Source of the DNA: JAANXG01 sp963731035
GTDB taxonomy: Bacteria; Pseudomonadota; Gammaproteobacteria; Arenicellales; JAANXG01
Assembly: GCA_963731035.1 (NCBI GenBank)
Contig: CAVSUY010000002.1
Span: 24,237 to 88,236 of the forward strand
Length of the DNA: 64,000 nucleotides
Reading direction: 5' to 3'
Shown here: positions 42,078 to 51,082 of the stretch, piece after piece
Position numbering within the stretch: position 1 is the stretch's first letter
Layout: every line of letters starts with the position of its first letter
Notes under the pieces: model-generated
The model's database searches: none
What the model was told of the DNA's origin: nothing
The model's input: only the letters and a program-made list of their open reading frames with translations
Made by a program: the position numbers and the translations under genes

Positions 42078-43249
42078 GGCAAAGTCCCGCTGATGGCGTC
42101 GCGGTAAAGCTGCGCCAGGTTCGACTCATTCAGCGGCACCGGGTTGGTGCCGCCCGAAGGATCCACCACCGCCTTGGCAGTCAGCTCGTCGACCTGCGCC
42201 TCGGTGACGCCGAGGTCGGCGAGCGTGTGGGGAATACCGATCGTCTCACGGAGCTCGAGAATCCAGTCGAGCACGGCCTGGAAAGACGGATTGCGCATGC
42301 CTATGTAGGCTGCGAGGCTGGTCATCTTGTCCTCGATGGCGGGACGGTTGAACGCAAGGACATAGGGCATTACCACCGCGTTGGTGAGACCATGATGGGT
42401 GTTCAGCACCGCCCCGCAAGGGTGGCTCAGGGCATGCATGGCGCCCAGTCCCTTCTGGAAAGCAGTGGCACCCATGCTGGAAGCAGCCAGCATCTCGCTT
42501 CTGGCATTCAGGTCCGAGCCGTCGCGGTACGCGGCCGGCAAAGCCCGGTGGATCAGCTGCATGCCCTTCAAGGCGACCCCTTCCGCCATCGGATGAAAGG
42601 TCGGGCTGCAAAGCGCCTCGAGATTGTGGGACAGGGCATCCATGCCGACCGCCGCCGTAATCCCGGCAGGCAGTCCAACGGTCAATTCCGGGTCGAGTAT
42701 CACCCGCCTGGGCAGCATCGCCGGATGAAAGATAATCTTCTTGGTATGGTCCTGCTGATCCGTAACCACCGACGCCCGCCCCACCTCGGAGCCCGTGCCC
42801 GATGTCGTCGGCACCGCCACCACCGGCGCCATGCCAGCTTCATTCACCCGCGTCCACCAGTCCTCCCGGTCCTCGAAGTCCCAAATCGGCCGGTCCTGCC
42901 CTACCATCAGCGCCACCGCCTTGGCGGCGTCCAGCCCGGATCCGCCGCCGAAAGCGATCACGCCGTCGTGATTCCCCTCCCTGAATTCGAGCACACCGTC
43001 CGCGACATTCGACTCGATGGGATTGCCCTGAACCTTGCAGTAAACCGCGCAAGGCAGTCCCGCGTCTTCGCAGAAGGCCACGCTCCGGCGAACGATATCC
43101 GATTCACCGAGGCCGGCATCCGTCACCAACAGAGGGCGGGTCATGCCAAGTTCCCGGCAGGCCGCCGGCAGCTCGCTGACACGCCCGGGCCCGAATCGAA
43201 TGGCTGTGGGGTAGTTCCAGTTTCCGAAATAGTTCTCTGCTTGACTCAT
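42074..43249 (-). CDS. Iron-containing (group III) alcohol dehydrogenase
   Basis: A 391-residue Fe-ADH. The NAD-binding GGGSGLDAAKA motif and the metal ligands in GMDALSHNLEAL (Asp, His) and MHALSHPCGAVLNTHHGLTNA (two His) are complete. It oxidises a primary or secondary alcohol, or reduces an aldehyde. It is downstream of the glutamine-synthetase-like gene on the same strand, with a miniature element in between. Its stop region overlaps the convergent DadA-like gene by 4 bases. Confidence 0.92.
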   Translation of the reverse strand: MSQAENYFGNWNYPTAIRFGPGRVSELPAACRELGMTRPLLVTDAGLGESDIVRRSVAFCEDAGLPCAVYCKVQGNPIESNVADGVLEFREGNHDGVIAFGGGSGLDAAKAVALMVGQDRPIWDFEDREDWWTRVNEAGMAPVVAVPTTSGTGSEVGRASVVTDQQDHTKKIIFHPAMLPRRVILDPELTVGLPAGITAAVGMDALSHNLEALCSPTFHPMAEGVALKGMQLIHRALPAAYRDGSDLNARSEMLAASSMGATAFQKGLGAMHALSHPCGAVLNTHHGLTNAVVMPYVLAFNRPAIEDKMTSLAAYIGMRNPSFQAVLDWILELRETIGIPHTLADLGVTEAQVDELTAKAVVDPSGGTNPVPLNESNLAQLYRDAISGTLP

Positions 43250-43392
43250 GGGATCTCGTACCGATTTGCAGTGTCAGAAAATGAAAGTCGGGGCATGCCC
43301 GCGCCGGCCCGGCACGCCATGCGGCGCGCGTACCGCGGCATGCGCAGAAACCGACTCCGAAAAAATCGCCTCGGGAAGCCGCTTACGAGACG
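43250..43392. other. Short spacer before the Fe-ADH gene
   Basis: GC-rich spacer between the miniature element at 43393 and the Fe-ADH start codon. It contains no clear promoter motif or coding sequence; the Fe-ADH ribosome site is not obvious. Confidence 0.4.
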
Positions 43393-43609
43393 CTAGTGTA
43401 CCCCGCCAGAAATGATGCAAATTATTTCAGGCTGGGATGACGGTGGCCCCGATCCGCAAACGGGCGCCGCCGGGGTCTTTTTCAGTCGCTCCCCGATACT
43501 CGCTTGGTGAAAAAGACCCCGGCGGCGCCCTTTCGATGCTCTATCGAACAATCCAACCCGGATCGGCAAGCCGCCGATAAGTTACAGACTGTTTGACGGG
43601 GTACACTAG
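43393..43609. repeat. CTAG-ended miniature inverted-repeat element, family 1, copy 2
   Basis: A 217-base element with near-perfect terminal inverted repeats CTAGTGTACCCCG(C/T)C. Bases 43432-43609 match the copy at 16654-16831 in opposite orientation with about two differences. It carries the same 23-bp stem (GGGCGCCGCCGGGGTC and on). Relative to copy 1 it keeps about 27 extra bases near one end and is the fuller copy. Its terminal CTAG (43606-43609) supplies the TAG stop of the glutamine-synthetase-like gene. Confidence 0.88.
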
Positions 43610-44976
43610 ATGATCTCGAGATAACGCCGAAGCTCCCAGTCCGTGATCGCCTTGCGGAACTCCCGCTCTTCCCACTCGCGGGTCGCCGCGTAGTGCTCGA
43701 CGAATTCGCCGCCGAACAGTTCCGTGGCCGCCTGTGACTGGCGGAGCCGCCCGGCCGCCTCCATCAGGGTTGCGGGCAGCTTGCGTTCGGCCGGGAAGCT
43801 TTGCGCGTAGGCGTTGCCCACGATCGGTTCGTCGGGCTCGATGCGATGCTCGATGCCCCACAGGCCCGACCCCAGGGCCGCCGACAGGGCGACGTACGGG
43901 TTCAGATCGGCGCTGGCGATGCGGTACTCGACGCGCTGGGATGCGGGGCCGCCGCGGATGGCGCGCAGCGCGCAGGTACGGTTTTCGATGCCCCAGCTCG
44001 CTTCCGTCGGAGCCCAGAACCCGGGGATCAGGCGGGTGTAGGAATTCACCGTGCAGGCCACCATGGACAGCAACTCGGGCATCAAGGCCTGCTGCCCGCC
44101 GATGAAATGACGCATGGTCTCGCTCATGGTGTCCTTTGCATCGGGGTCGTAAAACACGGTGCTGCCGTCGTCGCGCTGCAACGACACGTGAATATGGCCG
44201 CTCTGGCCCGGCCAGTCCGGCGACCACTTGGCCATGAACGAGGCGATCCAGCCGGCGCGCTGGGCGATCACTTTGGCGAAGGTCTTGAATAAGGCCGCCT
44301 TGTCGGCGGCTTCCAGGGCAGCATCCACGGAAATGGCGGCTTCCAGCACTCCGGGGCCGGTCTCCGTATGCAGACCTTCAATGGGAAAGTCCATGGCCTT
44401 GCAGGTGCTCAGGAGCTCCTCGTAGAACTCGGCCAGCACCGAGCTGCGCAGTACCGAGTATCCGAAGTACCCCGGGGTGATGTTGCGCAGGTTTTGATAA
44501 TTCTTCTCGCGGATCGAATGCGGCGTCTCGTCGAACAGGAAGAACTCATACTCGAATGCGGCGGAGGCACGCAGACCCATGGATTCGGCGCGTTGCAGAA
44601 CGCGCCTGAGCAGCCCCCGCGGGCAGATGCTTTCCGCCTTGTCGGTAAACTCCCCGATGAACAGCAGGCGGTCGTCTTCGAACGGAATAACCCGGCAGCT
44701 CTCGGGCACGAGCCGGACCCAGGCATCCGGATAGGCCGTATGCCAGCCGGTAAAGCTCGTGTTGTCGTACTGCTGGTCGTTGGAGTCCCAGCCCAGCACC
44801 ACGTCGCAGAAACCGAATCCCTTCTCGAGTGCCGAGAGGAACTTGTCGCGACCCATGTACTTGCCGCGCATGATGCCGTCAATGTCGAAAACGCCCACCT
44901 TTATGTAGTCGGCGTTGCTCTCCTCTACGATCCTGCGGGCATCAGCGGCGGTCTTTACGTCTTTGGTGGATACCAC
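43606..44976 (-). CDS. Glutamine-synthetase-family ligase (gamma-glutamylation of an amine)
   Basis: A 456-residue GS-fold enzyme. It has the beta-grasp N-terminus (YIKVGVFDIDGIMRGKYM) and catalytic motifs FEYEFFLFDE, GLHTETGPGVLEAA, SGHIHVSLQ and NRTCALRAIRGG. It is closer to the GlnA3/GlnA4, PuuA and IpuC branches that join glutamate to polyamines or amino alcohols than to assimilatory GlnA; the adenylylation Tyr region is not evident. The start is GTG at 44976 with AAGGGG upstream. The iron-containing alcohol dehydrogenase downstream could oxidise a gamma-glutamyl amino alcohol such as gamma-glutamylethanolamide. The stop codon belongs to the adjacent repeat. Confidence 0.9.
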   Translation of the reverse strand: MVSTKDVKTAADARRIVEESNADYIKVGVFDIDGIMRGKYMGRDKFLSALEKGFGFCDVVLGWDSNDQQYDNTSFTGWHTAYPDAWVRLVPESCRVIPFEDDRLLFIGEFTDKAESICPRGLLRRVLQRAESMGLRASAAFEYEFFLFDETPHSIREKNYQNLRNITPGYFGYSVLRSSVLAEFYEELLSTCKAMDFPIEGLHTETGPGVLEAAISVDAALEAADKAALFKTFAKVIAQRAGWIASFMAKWSPDWPGQSGHIHVSLQRDDGSTVFYDPDAKDTMSETMRHFIGGQQALMPELLSMVACTVNSYTRLIPGFWAPTEASWGIENRTCALRAIRGGPASQRVEYRIASADLNPYVALSAALGSGLWGIEHRIEPDEPIVGNAYAQSFPAERKLPATLMEAAGRLRQSQAATELFGGEFVEHYAATREWEEREFRKAITDWELRRYLEII

Positions 44977-45414
44977 GTTCTATTACCCCTTCTGGCAATG
45001 CCGGGTTTGTATCTCACAACGGCCGGACGAGGTTGGCACCTGCTCGTTGCAAAGGATCACATGCACCGGCTCAACGACTGGCTTTGGCAGAAACATGTCG
45101 CCTTGAACACACCCGTACGATTACGTTGACTCAAGGAATGGCGGTCTCATTCCGCCGTGAACGCATCATAATATCACGCAATCTGAACGCCGTAGAAAGG
45201 GGGCTCGACCTTCGCGATTTGAAGTGGAATTCCTTTGCTCAGGGAGTCGTCCGCACCGGTCGAACACGATCGAGGGAGAGTCGCGGTCGCTCGGAACCGC
45301 CTTCGACATACTGTGGCGGAGGCAGCGAAGCGGACCACCACCCGGCGAACCGATTTACTCGCTCGAATCCGCCGAGCCGGCACCCTGCTTGGGCTGAGAT
45401 TCGTTTTTGGGGGA
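44977..45414. other. Gap upstream of the glutamine-synthetase-like gene
   Basis: No supported gene in 438 bases. It contains a GGAATG-N7-CATTCC inverted repeat (45135-45153) that could be an operator or small hairpin. The frames here are Arg/Ser-rich and unconvincing. Confidence 0.4.
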
Positions 45415-45876
45415 TTATCCCCTGCTCCCGGACTCGCCGGTCGCCTTGCGGGAGGCATAGTCGAAGGGAACCACGTTCGACCCCGGCATGGTGGCCGCCT
45501 CCAACCGCATCAGGGTCACGGCAGGGCTCTCCTGCTGGGGGGAACGGGCTTCCTGCCGCAGCGCTGTCGGCCGCGGCGCGGTTGCAATACCGGCCTCCGC
45601 ATCCCGGCGGGCACCCTGAATCCGTTCGACGAACTGAGTGCGCAGGTCCGGATCCAGGCTTCGGAGGTAACGGTGCATGGCTTTCTCACCAAGCAGCACC
45701 TTTAACTCGGCAGCGCAACGACTCACCCGCTTGCCGCTCTTGCCGAAGTAGGCATATTCCACGAGCGCCAGACGAAACCTGAGGTCGGCGCGCAAGTGCT
45801 GGATATCCGCATTGTCGATACCTGACCGCCGCTGCGAATAGACGCTGCTTACGATCTGCCAGATACTACGGAACAT
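45415..45876 (-). CDS. Hypothetical protein (153 aa)
   Basis: I do not recognise this protein. It begins MFRSIWQIVSSVYSQRRS; the central part is helical and rich in basic residues (FRLALVEYAYFGKSGKRVSRCAAELKVLLGEKAMHRYL), followed by a Pro/Gln-rich, probably disordered tail ending in NVVPFDYASRKATGE. The ATG at 45876 follows an AAGGAGG ribosome site. It stands alone, divergent from the cation antiporter gene. Confidence 0.6.
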   Translation of the reverse strand: MFRSIWQIVSSVYSQRRSGIDNADIQHLRADLRFRLALVEYAYFGKSGKRVSRCAAELKVLLGEKAMHRYLRSLDPDLRTQFVERIQGARRDAEAGIATAPRPTALRQEARSPQQESPAVTLMRLEAATMPGSNVVPFDYASRKATGESGSRG

Positions 45877-46237
45877 TCCCAAAAACCTCCTTGCCTCGCC
45901 CTTGCTGCGCTGCCGATGACCGGCCACTGACGAACCCGGAGGGGCTCGATACATCTTCCTGCTTATTCTAGACGCCGGCCGTCAGGTTTCCAGCCGGACC
46001 GGGGCGGCGAATTCGTGGCCGTCACCCCAATTTGCCGCCATCGCGCATCGTCGCGAGCGGCAAAAATTGACTTAAAGTAATTTATTAAGTTCTAAATACA
46101 TCATATTTCACAATATATTATACATGCTTTTTAATGTCATATCGTAGTTGTCTCCACTAACGCTAGTGGTCGCGTCAGGGACGCGACACGCGCACGATCC
46201 GTCACAATCCAGTCTGCAACGTGGAAGGGGTATCACT
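45877..46237. other. AT-rich divergent promoter region
   Basis: Between the 153-residue hypothetical gene (minus) and the antiporter gene (plus) the DNA turns markedly AT-rich at 46060-46150, with several TATTAT-like stretches. It is the promoter zone for one or both genes. No coding sequence is supported. Confidence 0.5.
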
Positions 46238-48011
46238 TTGAGTTTTATCGAACAAGCGACGCTGTTTCTGCTCGCCACGGTCCTTCTGGTGCCGGTATTC
46301 AAGCGAATCGGGCTGGGCGCCGTGCTGGGCTACCTGGCTGCCGGGACCGCCATCGGGCCGTCGGGGCTGGGCCTGGTGAGCGACGTGGACGAGATTCTGC
46401 ATTTCTCCGAATTCGGGGTCGTGCTGCTGTTGTTCATCATCGGCCTGGAACTGCAGCCGAAACGCCTGTGGGTCATGCGAAAGTCCATCGTCGGCCTCGG
46501 CGCTCTCCAGGTCCTGGTCACAACCGCGGCCCTGGGTTCGGCCGGCCGCGCTCCTCGGGCTGACGTGGACCGAAGCCCTGGTCGTCGGTTTTATCCTGTC
46601 CCTGTCCTCGACGGCCTTCGCTTTGCAACTTCTCGGCGAAAGACAGGAGCTAACCAGCCGCCATGGCCGCGCCGCTTTTTCCATCCTGCTGTTCCAGGAC
46701 ATGGCGGTGATCCCCGCCCTGGCTTTGATTCCGTTGGCCGCCCCCGAAGCGGACCACGCCCGCCAGTTCTCCCTATGGGACGTCGCCCAGGTCGTGGCGA
46801 TCGTCGGCGGTGTGGTCCTGGGTGGCCGTTACGTGCTGTACCACGCCTTCCGCTGGATCGCCCAGAGCCGGGTCAACGAGGTCTTCACCGCCATGGCCCT
46901 GCTCACCGTCGCGGGGACGGCGCTGCTGATGGATGCGGCGGGCTTGTCGATGGCCCTGGGCGCGTTCCTTGCCGGGGTCCTGCTGGCGGATTCGGAGTAC
47001 CGGCACGCTCTGGAAGCGGATATCGATCCCTTTAAGGGAATACTGCTGGGGCTGTTCTTCATCTCGGTGGGGATGTCGCTCAACATCGGTCTGATTCACG
47101 CCCAGTGGTATCTGGTGCTCGCCTTGGTAACGGGCCTCCTGGCCATCAAGTTCGCAGTGTTGGCGGTCCTTGCCCGGCTCGCGGGACTGAGCTGGTCTCC
47201 CAGCCTGCGGCTGGCGGGAGTCCTGCCCCAGGGCGGAGAATTCGCCTTCGTGCTGCTCGGTTCCGTGGCGGCGGCAAAGCTTGTTCCCGGGGATCTGGTG
47301 AGTCTACTGATCGTCGTAGTGACCTTGTCGATGGCGGCGACGCCGCTGATTTACCTCGCTGTCATGAGGCTGCTCCAGCCGACGGCTGCCGCACCCTTTG
47401 ATGAAATTCAAACCCAGGACAACCAGGTGATCATCGCGGGGTTCGGGCGCGTCGGACAGATCATCGCGCGGATTCTGAGGGCGAAACGGATTCCGTTCAC
47501 CGCCCTGGACTCGAGCTCGGAACACGTCGACTTCGTCCGCAGATTCGGAAACAAGATCTACTACGGGGATGCGTCTCGCCTGGACATGCTGCGCGCGGCC
47601 AACGCCGAGAAAGCGGTGCTGTTCGTGCTCGCCATCGACGATGTCGAGGCCTCAGTGCGCACGGCACAGCTGGTGCGGCAGAACTTCCCCCGGCTGAAGG
47701 TGTTGGCACGGGCCCGAAACCGCAAACACGCCTACCGACTCATGGATATCGGCGGCATCACCGTGTGGCGCGAGACCTTCCATACGAGCCTCAAAATGGC
47801 CGAGGAAGTTCTCAAGCAGCTGGGGCTGCGCGCGCTCGAGGCGGAAAGAGCCGTCGCCACCTTCGAAAAGCACGACGAGAACCGGTTGAGGGCGAACTAC
47901 GAGTCGCACACCGATCAGGAGAAGATGATCTATCTCGCCAGAGAGGCCGCCAAAGAGCTGGAAGAGCTCTTCAATCGCGACCTGGAGACGGACGAGCCCC
48001 GCAGCCCGTGA
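46238..48011 (+). pseudogene. KefB/KefC-type potassium/proton antiporter with one frame break
   Basis: The N-terminal part (FIEQATLFLLATVLLVPVFKRIGLGAVLGYLAAG) is in one frame up to about 46540. From there the next frame continues seamlessly (LLGLTWTEALVVGF, then LLGERQELTSRHGRAAFSILLFQD). One extra base in the GGGTTCGGCCGGCC stretch explains the break. The joined protein of about 590 residues has 12-13 TM helices of the CPA2 family and a C-terminal TrkA-N/RCK domain (VIIAGFGRVGQIIARIL). KefB/C release potassium during electrophile stress under glutathione control. The start is TTG at 46238 with GGAAGGGG upstream. It is either a real frameshift or a sequencing insertion. Confidence 0.85.
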
Positions 48012-48100
48012 CCGGGCCTCACGACGCTTTTCTCGACCGGTTTTTAGAGTAAGATAGACTTGGGAATAATCAGGGCCGAATACGGCTCTTGGGGGTGAGA

Positions 48101-49771
48101 ATGAGTTCGTCCAGCCACGACCACGCCGTGCCGCCGGCCCGGCAGCACATCCCGGTGGCGGAGCCACCAAAGCCTTCGGTCGTGCGCGCCTGGCTCGCCG
48201 AAGTGGCGCGGGAAGAGCCTGCCGACCGCACGGACCGACTGACTGAAATTCTGGACACCCTGCGCCGCAGCACCCTCCCTCCGGAACTTCGATTCCGCTC
48301 CGCCGAGATATGCCGGGAGGAAGTCGCACGGCTGCGGCATGATCTGGACCTGCTGCTCGCCGGCCTGTCCCTGCCCCTGCATCCCGACAAGGAAAAGCTG
48401 TCACGAAAATGCGCGGATACGCACTGGCTGCTCGCGAACTGTTACATGCGGGTGGCGACGGAGCTGGCGTCGCGGCACAAGCCGGTGCGAAGCGATGCAA
48501 CCTATCTGCCCCGTTCGTGCTACTGGGGCATGGCCAGCCTGGGAGAACATCTCCTCATTAACTATGAGTGCTACGCCAAGGCCAGGCAAGGCACGTGGCT
48601 GAACATCCACAAGCTATACAACATCGCCCGCGCCGAGGGGGTGCACGACACGACGGTGGAGTCCGACTCCGGGCCGGCACGGACCGTCGAGCACATCTAC
48701 AAGCGGCTGCTGCTGCTTGGCCTGAGCGATCCTTATCGTTATCCGTTCCGGGGCCTCGGGCGGATCTACGAGAACCTCGAGGAGTGGGCGTCGCTGGCGT
48801 CGCTCACCACCACCGCTGAAAACTCCGGGCGCTGTCTGTTCACCGTGGATCCCGCCTTGGACCGGCCAGCAATGCCGGCTCTGCCGCGAAGCCGTATCCG
48901 CCCCGAGGTCAACGAAAAATGGCTGGTCACCCGCCAGCTGGTGGACAAGCTCAAGCAGGAACATGAGAAGGCCGTCAAGGACGCGGCGCTGAGGCATGAC
49001 AACCCCTCCGCCATCACGGCCGAGCTGGATTCTCTCGAACTGCTACGGCGGGTCATCGTGCACTGGGGCCTGCATCCTATTCGCGCCAACGCCAGGACGC
49101 CGATTTATAAAACCTGCGAGGTGGTGGTTGGATTGAAGCAGGTGTGTGCCGCCTTGAATGGTTTCCAGTCCGTTCGGGTGGAGACAAGGGGTTCGATGAC
49201 CACGTTCATGAACATGATCAAGGGAACGTTCAGCAGTGCGCCGGAATCGATAGATGGGGCCCGCATCACGAACCACTGGGAAATTGCCGACGAGAGCGAA
49301 CGGGGCCTGAGGATCATAGCGGGCGACGACAAGGGCATCGGCAGGATCTCCGTGGGAGAGCTTATTGCGTTTCGCAGCGGGACGGGGGCCGACTGGACGC
49401 TTGGTCACGTACATTGGGCACAGGCGGGTCACGACAAGAGACTTTCCCTCGGCATCCGGAGAATCGGTGTTGGCGCCCAGCCGGTCCTGATCGGCCGCCT
49501 CCAAACCGGCACGCCACCTGGAGGCGCCGGCGACCCGGCGCTGTTGCTGGTCACCGAGACGCGGAGCGGGCGAACGGTGTCTCTCTTGTGCGCTAAAAAC
49601 CTGTATTTCCCGACCGGGACTTACCTCGTCCACCAGGTTTTGGACGGCGGCGAGCGCGTGATCGAGGCGACCAATGTCATACTCTCCACCCGTTCCTTCG
49701 TGTGGTTCGAGGTATGCAAGCCTCAGGCGAACACGAAGCAGAGAACCTTGGATCTGATCTACCCTCGCTAA
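48101..49771 (+). CDS. Uncharacterised protein with N-terminal helical and C-terminal PilZ-like part
   Basis: A 556-residue protein with no signal peptide and no membrane helix. Residues 40-320 are helical (LARHDLDLL-like repeats, CYMRVATELASRHKP, YWGMASLGEHLLINYECY). The C-terminal part (about 400-550) looks beta-rich and reminds me of PilZ-type or flavin-less barrel domains (RISVGELIAFRSG, LGHVHWAQAGHDKRLSLGIRRIG), but the classic RxxxR and (D/N)xSxxG c-di-GMP motifs are not clearly present. I chose the ATG at 48101 with a GGGGGTGAG site. It follows the antiporter by 89 bases. Function unknown. Confidence 0.75.
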   Translation: MSSSSHDHAVPPARQHIPVAEPPKPSVVRAWLAEVAREEPADRTDRLTEILDTLRRSTLPPELRFRSAEICREEVARLRHDLDLLLAGLSLPLHPDKEKLSRKCADTHWLLANCYMRVATELASRHKPVRSDATYLPRSCYWGMASLGEHLLINYECYAKARQGTWLNIHKLYNIARAEGVHDTTVESDSGPARTVEHIYKRLLLLGLSDPYRYPFRGLGRIYENLEEWASLASLTTTAENSGRCLFTVDPALDRPAMPALPRSRIRPEVNEKWLVTRQLVDKLKQEHEKAVKDAALRHDNPSAITAELDSLELLRRVIVHWGLHPIRANARTPIYKTCEVVVGLKQVCAALNGFQSVRVETRGSMTTFMNMIKGTFSSAPESIDGARITNHWEIADESERGLRIIAGDDKGIGRISVGELIAFRSGTGADWTLGHVHWAQAGHDKRLSLGIRRIGVGAQPVLIGRLQTGTPPGGAGDPALLLVTETRSGRTVSLLCAKNLYFPTGTYLVHQVLDGGERVIEATNVILSTRSFVWFEVCKPQANTKQRTLDLIYPR

Positions 49772-49868
49772 GAGGGCGCCCGTCGGATATCGCGAATCTC
49801 TCCACCTGGACCCAGGTGGGCGCTCGGGGTTCGCCCAGGAACCGGCCCGAGGGACCGGTTTGGCGGGG

Positions 49869-50193
49869 TCAGATCGACAGTATTCCCAGAGCGAGGAAAA
49901 TGAGTACCGCGCTCGTGGCGAGCGCGGTACCAAGGCCAATAGCGAGGAACTTCAGGGACTCAGATAGAATGGATGGTTCCTCGCGCGGCTTCTACAGCAA
50001 TGGGCAACCGGGCGGGCTGAGTCCAGCGCCGCGTGGGCTGCCGGGGTGGGGTACTTTCCTCGGGGTTGAGTTCGACGGACAACCAGCGGTAACAGGGTCT
50101 CCCGGCAACGTACGGTATCAGACGGCCGGTGATGAGCTCCGGGTGGTCGTACAGGATTTCGTCGGTCAGTGGTATAAATACCTGTTGTGTCAT
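49869..50193 (-). pseudogene. Small single-TM protein, frame broken by one extra base
   Basis: The minus-strand frame from 50193 (MTQQVFIPLTDEILYDHPELITG) looks like a real conserved small protein but ends at 49960 in non-conserved residues. Removing one base near 49982 joins it to a hydrophobic segment (SESLKFLAIGLGTALATSAV, then LIFLALGILSI) with a stop at 49869. Joined, it would be about 107 residues, with a soluble N-terminal part and one C-terminal membrane helix. This is the same one-base-insertion pattern as in other broken genes here. No function known. Confidence 0.5.
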
Positions 50194-50362
50194 GCGTTGT
50201 CCGGTGACTGAATAGCTGTTGACAAGCTCTATTTAACTACTGCGGTGTGTCAAAAGCCGGGGCAAGTCATGGCAAAAACATGGTCTTTGATCCCGACCGC
50301 TGTCCAAGCGGCGGGGATTCATATATCTTGTTGACATATAAGATAAAGTTCTTGAATTTTGT

Positions 50363-51061
50363 ATGAGCAGAACCATAGCCATCGTTGAAGACGACGCCGA
50401 CCAGCGGGAGAATTTCGCGGACGCCCTGACCGCCAACGGCTACTCGGTGACGACCTACGCCAACCGTCCGGAAGCCCACGCCGGCATGCGCCAGAATCTT
50501 CCGGACCTGGCGGTCCTGGACATCATGCTGGAAGATGAAATGGACGGCGGATTCGACCTGTGTCGTGACCTTCGAGCCATCGCCCCCAAGCTTCCCATCA
50601 TATTTCTCACGGCAAGGGATACGGATATCGACCGTGTTTCAGGACTGCGCCTCGATGCCTGGGACTACCTCACGAAACCGGTGAACCTTCAGTTCCTGAG
50701 CGTACGCGTATCCTCCCTGTTCCGGATCGTCGACACGCTGCACACCCAGACCACCGAGCTCGAAGCCATCCTGCGCCTGGGACCGCTGCAGCTCGATCCG
50801 AACAGCATGTCGGTAATGTGGGACGGTAACGAAGTGAATCTAACCCTCACCGAATTCTGGCTCGTGCAAGCCCTCGCCCGCCGGCCTGGACACGTCAAGA
50901 CCTACGAGAACCTGATGCAGGTCACCCGTCAGAGCTACGTTGAGCGCAACACCATCAACGGCTACGTACGGCGGATACGCAAGAAGTTCAAGGAAGCGGA
51001 TCCGGCATTCTCCATGATCCAGACCGTATTCGGCGTGGGATACCGCTGGCAGCCCGAGTAA
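50363..51061 (+). CDS. pdsR: Proteobacterial dedicated sortase system response regulator
   Basis: A 232-residue OmpR-type regulator. The receiver begins TIAIVEDDADQRENFADAL, has the phospho-acceptor Asp in VLDIMLEDEMDGG, and KP (LTKPVN). The C-terminal winged helix contains LTEFWLVQALARRPGHVKTYENLM and GVGYRW. Overall it matches the PdsR family that goes with dedicated sortase systems of proteobacteria. The kinase gene follows 21 bases later. No sortase or LPXTG-type substrate gene is seen in this window, so the target system may lie elsewhere. Confidence 0.85.
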   Translation: MSRTIAIVEDDADQRENFADALTANGYSVTTYANRPEAHAGMRQNLPDLAVLDIMLEDEMDGGFDLCRDLRAIAPKLPIIFLTARDTDIDRVSGLRLDAWDYLTKPVNLQFLSVRVSSLFRIVDTLHTQTTELEAILRLGPLQLDPNSMSVMWDGNEVNLTLTEFWLVQALARRPGHVKTYENLMQVTRQSYVERNTINGYVRRIRKKFKEADPAFSMIQTVFGVGYRWQPE

Positions 51062-51082
51062 TCTCCCGAACACAACGCGCCC

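Noticed and set aside
45034..45055. Sigma-54-like promoter (TTGGCAC ... TTGCA) upstream of the GS-like gene
   Set aside because: The spacing between GG and GC is 12 bases, not the required 10, and it is on the strand opposite the gene.
49904..49930. Perfect 12-bp palindrome with 3-base loop
   Set aside because: It lies inside the reconstructed membrane helix of the small broken gene and can be explained by Ala/Thr/Gly codons; no T-run, so not called a terminator.
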